From: Olavius sp. associated proteobacterium Delta 1
Lineage (GTDB): Bacteria > Desulfobacterota > Desulfobacteria > Desulfobacterales > JAFDCJ01
Reading direction: 5' to 3'
DNA: 64,000 nucleotides
Assembly (NCBI GenBank): GCA_902749685.1
Contig: CACVKW010000605.1
Location: forward strand, 1 to 64,000
This document shows, piece by piece, positions 1-7,522 of this stretch. The notes beneath the pieces were generated by a model. That model worked only from the letters and a program-made list of their open reading frames with translations. It searched no databases and had not been told where the DNA came from. A program made the position numbers and the translations under genes. The number at the start of each line of letters is the position of its first letter. The first letter of the stretch is position 1.

Positions 1-33
1 AGCATCGAGTATCAAGCATCCAGCATCAGCCCG
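1..33. repeat. short word array (AGCATCnAG type)
   Basis: The first bases hold near-repeats of a word like AGCATC/AGTATC/GCATCC. The same word, as its complement GGATGCTGGAT, forms the long array near 23 kb. The array is in frame with a short open stretch ending in TAA at 118-120. Its left part lies outside the window. Confidence 0.5.
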
Positions 34-120
34 GAAAAAGCAACGATCTCAGACATAACGGCCAGGCTAGATGACAAGAATTTATGCAATGTTAGGGTTT
101 ATGTCCTGAATGGCAAGTAA
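34..120 (+). pseudogene. possible 3' end of a BON-like coding sequence
   Basis: One frame is open from base 1 to TAA at 118-120. It ends in a stretch like ITARLDD..LCNVRVYVLNGK, which resembles the first strand and helix of a BON domain (a family of small periplasmic or membrane-binding domains). A normal BON domain continues for about 40 more residues, so if real this is truncated. Too little is visible for a firm call, and the upstream part is a word repeat. Confidence 0.22.
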
Positions 121-161
121 TTTGAATATTTGATTTGATGAATAAACAAAAAGGAGGAATC

Positions 162-578
162 ATGAGTAAAAATCTTTTAAAAATAACATTTCACTTCATT
201 CTGACATTGTTGGTCCTTTCGATGGGGCTGTCACCGTCTGCTGCCGCAAACGTCTCTATCATGACCAAAGAGCAACTGAAGGCTCAGCTGGACAACGCGG
301 ATGTCATGATTCTGGATGTCAGAACCGGCGGAGATTGGAAATCATCCGAGTTTAAAATCAAAGGAGCCATACGGGCCAACCCCAATAAATTTAACAAATG
401 GGTCGAAGTCCACCCCAAAAACAAGACCCTGATTCTGTATTGCGCCTGACCCAACGAATTCACCAGTGCCGGTCTGGCACGCAAACTGATGGCCAAAGGT
501 TTTACCAAGGTCTATGCTCTTAAAGGCGGATGGCGTGAATGGTTTCGGTCCGAATATCCGGTTGAGGAAAAAGAATAA
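162..578 (+). CDS. secreted rhodanese-like sulfurtransferase with selenocysteine at residue 96
   Basis: The start at 162 follows a strong AAGGAGG. The product has a signal peptide (basic start, hydrophobic residues about 5-22, then SPSAAA), so it should act in the periplasm. A rhodanese domain follows: ILDVRTGGDW near residue 50, the active-site loop near residue 94 and the closing ALKGGWREW. The codon in the active-site loop is TGA (447-449); reading on in the same frame gives YCA-U-PNEFTSAGLARKL and the rest of the domain to TAA at 576-578, 138 residues in all. Rhodaneses of this type often carry Cys here (YCxCPNE), so selenocysteine is the natural reading rather than a nonsense mutation. 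A hairpin with GU in its loop follows the codon. Likely role: sulfur or selenium relay or thiol redox chemistry. The substrate is unknown. Confidence 0.85.
447..482 (+). promoter_or_regulatory. predicted bacterial SECIS element of the rhodanese
   Basis: Downstream of the in-frame TGA at 447-449, GTGCC (466-470) pairs perfectly with GGCAC (476-480) around the loop GGTCT. Bacterial SECIS hairpins lie within the coding sequence a short distance after the UGA and need a G-U in the apical loop, as seen here. No folding program was run. Confidence 0.65.
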
Positions 579-767
579 AATTATCGCACCCCCTGGTCTT
601 AACTTGAGTTCGTGGATAAAATCCGGCGCATCGACCCTTTTTCATAATGTCAGTGCGTACCATGCAAATTAAATCATTGGCTTTAAAAATGCAGGGTGAG
701 TTTGTTATCAATTACTCTCTTGGCGGGTAAAGAAAGATGCACCAGACTATCCGAGGCCGGGGGTTAA

Positions 768-1442
768 CAGGCTGGTAGGCTCGATCCCCTGGGCGCGGGC
801 GGAAAAATGGGGCTGCGCATCGGCGCAAACCTGGCAAAACTTCCGAATCAAATTTTTTATATCGAAAACGCTGCGACCGGCATTCAGCGGCTTGAGGAAA
901 TCGGGATGAAGGTCTCTGATCCGGCGGCGGTCATGGGCCAGGTCGATGTTCTGATTTTAGCCGTACCGGACATCCTCATCAATAAAATTTCAACGGAGGT
1001 TGTGCCGGATATGCAATCCGATGCGACGGTCATTCTGCTGGATCCGGCTGCTGCGTATATGAATCAGGTGTGCATCCGCGACGATCTGCACTACACGGTA
1101 ATCCATCCCTGCCATCCGGCACTTTTCAAGGACCAGCCGACCCTCGCAGGCTATAATGACCACTTTGGCGGCATATCCGGTCTGCAGGACATCGTTTCCA
1201 CCCATTGGAAGGGCGCCCGCCAAAAATACGAACTGGCCTGCGGCATTGTAAAAGAAATGTTTGCTCCGGTGGACAAAGTGTTTGAGATAACCATTGAACA
1301 GATGGCCTTCCTGGAACCCTCGGTCGTCGAGGTCTGCGGACTGTCCCTGGTTTCGGTGTTCAAAGAGCTTGTGGAAGAGATGGACAAGCGGGTCATCCCA
1401 GTTTTGATCCGTATCGTATCGTTCCACGATGACCAGTTTTAA
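768..1442 (+). pseudogene. truncated NAD-binding dehydrogenase (PGDH_C / apionate-oxidoisomerase-like)
   Basis: The frame contains a dinucleotide-binding loop GAGGKMGLRI (792 on) but no start codon: an in-frame TAA lies at 765-767, and the loop is preceded by unrelated sequence. The middle (VLILAVPD, HPCHPALFKD, HFGG, then VVEVCGLSLVSVFKELVEEMDK) fits the family annotated as phosphogluconate dehydrogenase with C-terminal PGDH_C-type domain, to which D-apionate oxidoisomerases belong. After about 1390 the reading turns into antisense of an unrelated fragment and stops, well short of a full C-terminal domain. Both ends are therefore lost and the gene is probably dead. The family call is moderate; truncation is well supported. 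Confidence 0.55.
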
Positions 1443-1498
1443 ATCCGATATGATAACCAGTACATGGCCGCCTGCTCCGGTGTGATAATAACCCGGGT
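1390..1498 (-). pseudogene. fragment of a serine hydrolase (beta-lactamase family) C-terminus
   Basis: On the minus strand this stretch reads GYYHTGAGGHVLVIISDLKL then VIVERYDTDQNW. The GGxxxxVxxDLxLVIV pattern is typical of the last strands of class C beta-lactamase-like serine hydrolases. It has no start and no rest of the enzyme. It is wedged between the broken 3' ends of the dehydrogenase remnant and the VapC remnant, so it marks a rearrangement scar. Confidence 0.4.
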
Positions 1499-1790
1499 AA
1501 CCGATCTGAATACCTTGCCTGCTTAAGTCGGCCCACAGTTCTGAATATATCCTGGCAGATGAGATCTCAAAATTATAAATTGGGAACAACTCGATGACCT
1601 TTTCTACGTAAGCACTTCTCTTTAAGCGTCTTTTTGTTGAATCCGCTCGATGCACTCCGTCAAGAAGCTCAGCGACTGTGATGACGCTGATTCCAAAAAT
1701 CTCTTCTTCTCGATTTTCTGCAAATCGGCTGATTTCAGATTCCCGTCTCTCTGCTTCAATAAGAAAGCTTGTATCCAATATTACTCCCAT
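1499..1790 (-). pseudogene. VapC-like PIN-domain toxin, 3' truncated
   Basis: The ATG at 1790 overlaps the end of the antitoxin gene. The product begins MGVILDTSFLIEAER with the first PIN acidic residue (LDTSFLIE), followed by ISVITVAELLDGVHRA with the second (the E of AELL). It stops resembling a PIN domain after GIQIG near residue 97, just where the third and fourth acidic residues (usually in an AHDLxIAATA-like segment) should follow. The frame then runs on through a serine-hydrolase scrap and antisense of a dehydrogenase. The missing C-terminal catalytic residues should abolish RNase activity. Confidence 0.7.
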
Positions 1791-1945
1791 ACCTCCCCCG
1801 TTGACAGAAGCGGTTGATTTCTGGAGACCTCTGCAAGATCTGATGCAAAGGCATCCAGTTCTTCCTCCAGTCTTGGCAATTTTTTAAGCACGGTTTTCAG
1901 TTCGCCCAATGTCATGGAATCTACTTTTTCATCAATTGACTCCAT
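1781..1945 (-). CDS. VapB-like antitoxin, short
   Basis: This 54-residue protein starts MESIDEKVDSMTLGELKTVL and is rich in acidic and leucine residues. Its last codons overlap the VapC start by 10 bases (GGTATGGGAGTAA), the translational coupling usual for toxin-antitoxin pairs. No clear DNA-binding AbrB or RHH motif can be named. With its toxin truncated it may be a relic; the assignment rests mainly on position and overlap. Confidence 0.55.
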   Translation of the reverse strand: MESIDEKVDSMTLGELKTVLKKLPRLEEELDAFASDLAEVSRNQPLLSTGEVWE

Positions 1946-2070
1946 GGTAGTTCTCAAATCTAAATATAGGCAGGCGGAATCGCTAGGGTTAAAGAGTTGG
2001 TGCGCGCCAGAAGGACCCTTCTCAAAGAAAATCGGTCTGGATCCAATGCGCGGATATCAAAACTAAGACT

Positions 2071-3153
2071 CTAAGTGCTGAAGCTATCCTTATCTATATC
2101 CAGCATTACCGAATCTTTAACCCGTTGAGGCAGGACCGCAATACAATTATTAATGCTCGCATCAACGTCGCTATAGCTGAGATATTGATTCAGGAAGTGG
2201 TCGAGACCGGATGCATTTTCCTTGACCATTTCCCGGACGATGGCATGGGTAGCCAGGGGTGCCCCTTCGTATTTGCTGAGGAGATAAGCGAAGGTAAGGG
2301 CGATGGAGGCCATCGGGATGACAGCCATTGCAGGCAGACCGCGTTCCCGGCAGAGCTTGGCGGCGTAGATCGCATCCACCACGGCATGCTGGATCATAAA
2401 TCCCTGATCCCAGGTGTTATCCCGTACCCCTTTGCTGATGGCGACATCCCACTGGCGGGTGCCGCCGGCACCGCCGTTTAAAAAATCGAAGAATTCGGCC
2501 TGCCCGGACCCGGATAGTTCCTCCTGGAAGCATTCAGATTTAAGCGCGGCCGCCGAGCAGATGCCCACCAGGCCGTTGAACACCATGAGCTGGCCGATCA
2601 GCTTGACTTCGGCGCCGGCGGTGACGCTGGTATTGAAATACCTGGGGTTGCCGATGGTTTGCAGCATGGGTTCCAGCCTCGAATAGATGGATTCGTCGCC
2701 ACTGGCCAGGATGAGCATGTTGGCGTTTTCCGCACCCAACGGCCCGCCGGTCAGGGGAAAATTCACATAATCGATTCCCTCAGCGCTCAGGAAATCATGA
2801 GCCGCCCGGGCAAATCCGGCGCTTACCGTGGAAAGGTGCAAAATAAACGGCTGATCTTTTTTGTTCTGCTGCATGTGGGGCACCAGTGAACGGAAGATAT
2901 GGCAGTCGTCGCCGTTTTTACCGGCACAAATGACCACCCCGTCATAATCGCCATCGCCCACAAGGGATTCATAGTCATCCACCAGGCCGGCACCATGGTC
3001 TTGCCAGGTCTGTCGGCACATATCCCGCCGGTCGTCTTTTGTTCCGCGATCATGGATGCGAAGGAAACGCGCTGCTCCTCCCATTTTTAAATGTTTTGCT
3101 GATGGACTTAACATCAGCCCCATTCCGCCGATACCTACAAGTTTCATCGTCAT
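2071..3153 (-). CDS. NAD-binding 3-hydroxyisobutyrate dehydrogenase-family protein
   Basis: The product begins MTMKLVGIGGMGLMLSPSAK, a glycine-rich Rossmann motif at the very N-terminus. It has a beta-hydroxyacid-dehydrogenase-type substrate loop (LHLSTVSAGFARAAHDF), then the GGPLGAENANM segment, and an all-helical C-terminal half with AEVKLIGQLMVFNG in the place of the catalytic lysine helix. About 360 residues, longer than the usual 290-300. The start at 3153 is preferred because GAGG lies about 8 bases upstream; in-frame starts also exist at 3168 and 3147. Substrate unknown. It is the only clearly intact enzyme gene in the first 7 kb. Flanked by a degraded toxin-antitoxin pair and an intergenic gap of about 320 bases. 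Confidence 0.75.
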   Translation of the reverse strand: MTMKLVGIGGMGLMLSPSAKHLKMGGAARFLRIHDRGTKDDRRDMCRQTWQDHGAGLVDDYESLVGDGDYDGVVICAGKNGDDCHIFRSLVPHMQQNKKDQPFILHLSTVSAGFARAAHDFLSAEGIDYVNFPLTGGPLGAENANMLILASGDESIYSRLEPMLQTIGNPRYFNTSVTAGAEVKLIGQLMVFNGLVGICSAAALKSECFQEELSGSGQAEFFDFLNGGAGGTRQWDVAISKGVRDNTWDQGFMIQHAVVDAIYAAKLCRERGLPAMAVIPMASIALTFAYLLSKYEGAPLATHAIVREMVKENASGLDHFLNQYLSYSDVDASINNCIAVLPQRVKDSVMLDIDKDSFST

Positions 3154-3326
3154 AGCGCTCATCCTCACTAAATTATCGAAAAAATTAATGGCAAAAAAAA
3201 TTGAAAGCGTTAGCCTGACCGCCCGTGGCGGTTTTCTATATCACCCATACCGAAAACCAAAGAATTTTGCAACCGGTCAGGTGCTATATTTTGTGCAATC
3301 AACTTCCATTATGCTCATTATTTAAC

Positions 3327-3343
3327 GGCCCTTTAGGCCTTTT
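3327..3343 (+). terminator. weak hairpin plus T-rich tract
   Basis: GGCC-CTTTA-GGCC is followed by TTTTATTTT. The stem is only four base pairs and no plus-strand gene ends nearby. The rest of the gap 3154-3476 shows only AT-rich sequence upstream of the small membrane protein gene. Confidence 0.25.
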
Positions 3344-3476
3344 ATTTTCAGAAAAATAACATCTAATTTGCATCTTAATCGTTAAAGAGCTATAAGATGA
3401 CGATCGCAAACCCATTCAACGATCCAAACGAATATAACTGACCCTAACGATCTAAACGTACAATAGGAGGCTACAT

Positions 3477-3659
3477 ATGCCAATATGGCAGCGGCTGGTA
3501 TTGACTATCGTGGCAATAGTGGTGGCCAGTTTTATTGTTGGCCTGATCTGGCACAAACTATTCGGTTTCACCTTGCCGAGCTACATTGGCGGTGTGATCG
3601 GAGGTCTGACTGCAGTACCGGTTTGGGAGCTTTTGAGGCGGGTTGGTCCGAAAAAATAA
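3477..3659 (+). CDS. small two-helix membrane protein, unknown function
   Basis: ATG at 3477 follows a strong AGGAGG at about 3465. The 60-residue product is almost entirely hydrophobic, with one transmembrane segment at about residues 6-27 (LVLTIVAIVVASFIVGLIW) and a second Gly-rich one at about 35-50 (SYIGGVIGGLTAVPV), ending in a basic tail RRVGPKK. I do not recognise the family. The good ribosome site and clean membrane-protein composition argue that it is real. A frameshifted DUF2780-like gene begins two bases after its stop. Confidence 0.6.
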   Translation: MPIWQRLVLTIVAIVVASFIVGLIWHKLFGFTLPSYIGGVIGGLTAVPVWELLRRVGPKK

Positions 3660-3660
3660 T

Positions 3661-3938
3661 ATGAGCTCCGGCGATTACTCCCAGCTTCTAAATGCCATAC
3701 CCGGTATTGCTTGGCTTATTAAAGCTGCTCCCCGGGTTAGCGGTTTAGCCGGAAAGGCCGCTTCTATTTTTGGTAGTTCGCCCGGCTCTTGGCAGGGATG
3801 TCCGCCTTGACAGACAGCTTTGCTAAACTCGGATTATCACCGGATATGGTTAACCAGTACGTCGTCGTGATACTGGATTTTGTGCAATCCGAGGCCGGGC
3901 AACAAACGATGACGATGCTGAAGCGTGCGCCGCTGTAA
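3661..3938 (+). pseudogene. DUF2780-like small protein, frameshifted
   Basis: The first frame reads MSSGDYSQLLNAIPGIAWLI then VSGLAGKAASIFGSSPG and stops at a TGA near 3808. Shifting frame at about 3785-3798 restores a matching C-terminal half: MSALTDSFAKLGLSPDMVNQ then VVVILDFVQSEAGQQTMTML to TAA at 3936-3938. The combined order (loop, GGLAG-like helix, LGLSxDMV, LDFVxSxxG, MxML) matches DUF2780-type secreted proteins. One indel breaks it, and the usual N-terminal signal region is absent. A sequencing error is possible, but the neighbours are also broken. Confidence 0.6.
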
Positions 3939-4125
3939 GTCGAATTCCGGCCAGAAGCTAAGGATTGCGAACTCAATAAATTGAACAATATTGCTCGTCT
4001 TTTGGCCCGTCTTCTGCGTTGCGTTAAAGCCCACGTACGGTAAGTATGCGACCTTCAACGCGCCTTGAATACAAACCAAAATCCGTCGCAATCTTTGTTC
4101 AATTTATTTCATCCCCAATCCTAAC

Positions 4126-4248
4126 ACAAATATTCAAGGCAGGTTCATCTTGGATCAGCAAGGGACAATCATCAGCGCTGATGCCAACCCTGACTATACG
4201 AAAAGGCCAGAACCATCTGATATTATCAATATTTTAAAATCCCGCTAA
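4126..4248 (+). pseudogene. peroxiredoxin (AhpC/TSA) C-terminal fragment
   Basis: This stretch reads GRFILDQQGTIISADANPDY followed by TKRPEPSDIINILKSR and a stop at 4246-4248. The pattern (ATF/RFIxDxxGxI...ADxNPDYTxRPEPxxII) is the end of thiol-peroxidase-like AhpC/TSA proteins. There is no upstream catalytic Cys region in any frame; the preceding 190 bases (3939-4125) hold nothing I recognise. An isolated gene tail. Confidence 0.55.
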
Positions 4249-4364
4249 TGACCTAGGCGTTTTCTGCAGCTTGCCAATGCTCCAATAATTATTTTGACAT
4301 CTTTAGTTGAAAAGTACTCAAAATGCGGGTACAGAGTCTGAATAATTTCATAAATTGGATTGAT

Positions 4365-5035
4365 ATGATTGCGATCAGTAATTTAGAGTTTTCTTATTCC
4401 AGCGGAAATTTTTTTCTGAATATTCCTGAATTTGCGGTTGATAAGCATGAAAAGGTTGCTGTCATTGGTCCCAGTGGAACCGGGAAAACCACATTGCTTA
4501 ATCTGATCGCCGGCATTATTGTGCCGAGTCGGGGGAGCATCCGCGTCAATGATGCTTCCGTTGATCAACTCAATGATGGACAACGGCGACAATTTCGCAT
4601 AACCCATCTGGGCTTTGTTTTTCAGGATTTTGAACTCCTCGACTATCTCAACGTCTATGACAACATCTTGCACCCATTCCAGATAACAAAGGTTCTGCCC
4701 GGAAACTGGATCCAGCCGTTAGGCAGCGTGCCCGGATGCTGGCCGAAGAAATGGGCATCGGCGATAAGCTCAAACAGCGGGCGACCGATCTGTCCCAGGG
4801 TGAGAAACAGCGGGCGGCGATCTGTCGGGCCCTGCTGCCCCAACCCCGGCTGATTCTGGCCGATGAGGCCACCGGCAACCTCGACCCGGAAAACAAAGCC
4901 CGTATTCTCGATCTGCTTTTTCGCGCGGTGGAAGACCATGATACCACACTGTTGGCGGTCACCCATGATCATGAACTGCTGAAACGGTTTGATAGAGTTG
5001 TAGATTTTAAGGTTTTCAAAAAAGCAGGAGATTAG
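4365..5035 (+). pseudogene. ABC transporter ATP-binding protein (LolD/MacB type), one frameshift
   Basis: The N-terminal half, MIAISNLEFSYSSGNFFLNI, has Walker A GPSGTGKTTLLNLIAG, and runs to DNILHPFQI. At about 4695-4705 the frame is lost; the +2 frame continues with LDPAVRQRARMLAEEMGIGD, the signature LSQGEKQRAAICRALL, Walker B LILADEATGNLDPE and the switch histidine in LLAVTHDHELL, ending at 5035. A single base indel separates two perfectly family-like halves, about 222 residues together. It is the first gene of a three-part metal ABC set with a MacB-type permease and a ZnuA-like binding protein. All three are damaged, so decay is more likely than one assembly error. Confidence 0.75.
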
Positions 5036-5319
5036 CCGCTGACAAACGCAGACAGGGACGGAGAGTTACGAACCAAGCCCCGCTTAAGGTCAGTTATAAG
5101 GAAGAGATCGTTGGTGAGTATTTTGCTGACCTTCTCGTTGAAGGCCTCGTGATTGTCGAGATAAAAGCAGTTGCGCATCAGCAGGCTACGCCTCAGGCCC
5201 AGCTGCTGAATTATCTTAAAGCGACCGGCATCAAAGTCGGTTTGCTTGTCAATTTCACAAGAAATAAAGCTGAGATAAAGCCGATGGTGTTGGATTTTCC
5301 CGAAGGGCGAGGGCTCTAG
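5035..5319 (+). pseudogene. GxxExxY protein, C-terminal fragment
   Basis: An open frame to TAG at 5317-5319 contains PLKVSYKEEIVGEYFADLLV then VIVEIKAVAHQQATPQAQLL, NYLKATGIKVGLLVNFTRNK and MVLDF. This is the nuclease-like core of GxxExxY proteins (small proteins named for an N-terminal motif, frequent in environmental bacteria). The N-terminal part with the GxxExxY motif itself is missing. It sits exactly where the N-terminal half of the ABC permease should be, so it has replaced that part through insertion or deletion. Confidence 0.65.
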
Positions 5320-6015
5320 TATCCGGCCACGTCGGCCGGATCCTGTCCGCTTAAAATGAATGTGGCCGGGATACTTGGCAAGAGCCATACCTCCGATGAT
5401 CGGGCCGTGTTTGTTGATTTGAAAACCGCCTGGATAATTCAGGGATTGGGTCACGGCCATCAGGATGTCACCAAGCTTAAAGATCCCACCCTGGTACTTA
5501 AACGAACCGAATCTAATGTCGCGGCAACCGCCAAACTGTTTCACTTCGCCGAAATCACGGAAAAGAACATGGCCTCCTTCCATTTTCACGGTAACCTGTC
5601 GGCTTACCCGATCAGTGCCTTAATTGCCGTACCCTATGACACCAAATCGGGCACGATCCTCAGGGGCAGATATCTATCCAAAGAAGAGTCGCAGCAGATC
5701 GTCAGGCCTGAAGCGGTCATCGATAGACTGCTGCAAAACATATTCCGGATAAAAAACGTACTGGATGCGGTCATCGCAGTAGTGGCCCTGGCCACTGTGC
5801 TGGCTGTTATCCTCGTCTTTGCGCTTTCGCTGCGGCTCAGGCAACGCGAGATTCAAACGATTTTTAAAATAGGCTGCAGCCGAATGACGATCGCCAAGTT
5901 GATCGCCGCGGAAATCATGATCATTGTTTTTTCAAGTGCTGTGTTTTGCAGTATCATGATGATAGCGGTTCGGAGTATGTCCAATGATCTAGTGAGGATG
6001 TTGTTTATAAGATGA
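5320..6015 (+). pseudogene. MacB/FtsX-type ABC permease, C-terminal part only
   Basis: From about 5338 the frame reads CPLKMNVAGILGKSHTSDDR then AVFVDLKTAWIIQGLGHGH, the internal periplasmic part of MacB/FtsX-like permeases that accompany ZnuA-like binding proteins. It continues to two hydrophobic segments (VIAVVALATVLAVILVFAL near 5770-5830 and IMIIVFSSAVFCSIMMI near 5915-5965) separated by RLRQREIQTIFKIGCSRMTI, the typical cytoplasmic coupling loop. The first transmembrane helix and upstream periplasmic domain are gone, replaced by the GxxExxY fragment. It ends at 6015, overlapping the binding protein start. Confidence 0.7.
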
Positions 6016-6943
6016 AACCTAATATGAACGTTTCAAATACCAAAAGAATGGGGATTTTGCCCTGGATCGTTGCATTTATACTATTTGCCATTGTGTTCAG
6101 CGTACAAAATAGCACGGCGGCTGGAGCGCTTCGGTATACGTCGTGAACTACCCTTTGAAATATTTTAGCGAGCGTATTGGTGGGGATCACGTCAAGGTGG
6201 AATTCCCCGTACCGGCAGATGTGGATCCGGCTTACTGGAATCCAGATCTTGCAAACATTGCAGCCTACCAGAAGGCCGATCTGATTCTGCTAAACGGAGC
6301 GGGTTATGCCAAATGGATAGCTAAAGTCAGCCTGCCGCAATCGAAAATGGTGGACACATCCAGGAAATTTAAAGACCGGTATATTCAAACCAAACAAGCC
6401 ATGACACACACCCATGGTGCCGCAGGCCAACATGCCCATGCGGCCCTTGCGTTTAGTACCTGGCTTGATTTGACGCTTGCCATCCGACAGGCCGAAGCGG
6501 TGGCTTGGGCCATGGGCCGTCAACGACCGCAATTGCGAGACACATTTCAGAGCAACCTTAAGGCGCTGGCCAGGGATTTACAATCCATGGATCAAGACCT
6601 TCAAACGATTGTATCCCAGAAACCGTCGCTGCCATTGATCGTATCCCATCCGGTTTACGACTATTTTGCCAGGCGCTATGGATTGAAAATTGTGAGTGTG
6701 CACTGGGAGCCGGACCAGGTTCCCGGCGACGAGCAGTGAAGAGAACTCAAAGCGATTTTAAAACAGCATCCGGCAAAATGGATGATCTGGCAGGGGCCGC
6801 CCCTCCAGGCTTCCGTGGATGGGCTCAAAACTCTCGGGGTCGCCAGCATCATCTTTGACCCATGCCTCAACGTGCCGGATCAAGGTGATTATATGACGGT
6901 GATGCGACGGAACGTTGATAATCTTCGGAAAGCTTACCAATAG
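6012..6943 (+). pseudogene. ZnuA-like metal-binding protein, frameshift plus nonsense codon
   Basis: A signal peptide starts at 6012 (MKPNMNVSNTKRMGILPWIV, hydrophobic core, STAAGA). The frame then shifts near 6128, continuing as SVYVVNYPLKYFSERIGGDH. The body shows the cluster A-1 pattern: PVPADVDPAYWNPD, ADLILLNGAGYAKW, a His-rich loop TMTHTHGAAGQHAH-like, then VSHPVYDYFARRYGL and VHWEPDQ. At 6737-6739 an in-frame TGA stands where relatives appear to carry Trp (EQ-W-RELKAIL); the frame continues to TAG at 6941-6943. Two independent lesions plus the damage upstream indicate a decayed metal importer or a system passing metal to a MacB-like pump. Confidence 0.7.
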
Positions 6944-7058
6944 CGTTACCCCTGATTGGGCTATCAGGCTCGATCAGGGAGTCCGTCGTTTGTTGTTAAA
7001 ACGATTGTCATTCGGCTGGGTTGCTTTGAGCCTTGAGCTTCGGCCATTATTTCCTCAT

Positions 7059-7520
7059 TTACATATACTGCTTGCGGGCGCGGTCAAGGTCCCTTTTTTC
7101 ATCGCGGCGTTTAATGCTCTCGCGTTTGTCATACTGTCGCTTTCCTTTTACGAGCGCAATGGACAGTTTGACTTTACCGCCTTTAAAATAGAGTTTAAGC
7201 GGCACCAGGGTGTGCCCCTTTTCATTTACTTTGCTATACAGCCTTTTGATTTCCTGCTTGTGCAAAAGAAGCTTGCGCGTTCTGAGCGGTTCATGGTTGC
7301 CATAGTAGGCAAACGGGTAGGGGCCGATGTGCAACTGGTAGACGAACACTTCGTGATTTACGACTCTGGCATATGAGTCCTTGATATTGGCCTTGCCCAG
7401 TCGCAGAGATTTTACTTCGGTACCTGTCAGGACGATGCCGGCTTCATATTCATCTTCGATAAAGTAGTCGTACCGGGCCCTGCGATTGACGGCGATGATC
7501 TTTTTGGCGTTGGTCTGCAT
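7059..7520 (-). CDS. smpB: SsrA-binding protein SmpB
   Basis: 153 residues, the normal length. It starts with KKIIAVNRRARYDYFIEDEY and has the conserved EAGIVLTGTEVKSLRLGKAN core, then SYARVVNHEVFVYQLHIGPY and a basic C-terminal tail (RESIKRRDEKRDLDRARK) that becomes helical in the ribosome. SmpB binds tmRNA and delivers it to stalled ribosomes for trans-translation. Its start lies three bases from the stop of ptsI, so it is the last gene of a ptsH-ptsI-smpB run. No tmRNA gene was recognised in the window. Confidence 0.97.
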   Translation of the reverse strand: MQTNAKKIIAVNRRARYDYFIEDEYEAGIVLTGTEVKSLRLGKANIKDSYARVVNHEVFVYQLHIGPYPFAYYGNHEPLRTRKLLLHKQEIKRLYSKVNEKGHTLVPLKLYFKGGKVKLSIALVKGKRQYDKRESIKRRDEKRDLDRARKQYM

Positions 7521-7522
7521 AA

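Noticed and set aside
990-1790. A 266-residue PIN protein with a long unusual C-terminus
   Set aside because: The part beyond about residue 97 is a serine-hydrolase scrap and the antisense of a dehydrogenase remnant on the plus strand.
3300-3345. Strong terminator upstream of the small membrane protein
   Set aside because: The stem is only four base pairs and no gene ends before it, so it is kept only as a weak feature.
6737-6739. In-frame TGA in the ZnuA-like gene read as selenocysteine
   Set aside because: Relatives appear to carry Trp, not Cys, here (EQ-W-REL), no G-U-loop hairpin stands out, and the gene has another frameshift. A TGG to TGA mutation is simpler.
7000-7520. tmRNA next to smpB
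   Set aside because: No tmRNA tag-peptide region or tRNA-like ends were seen in the flanks.
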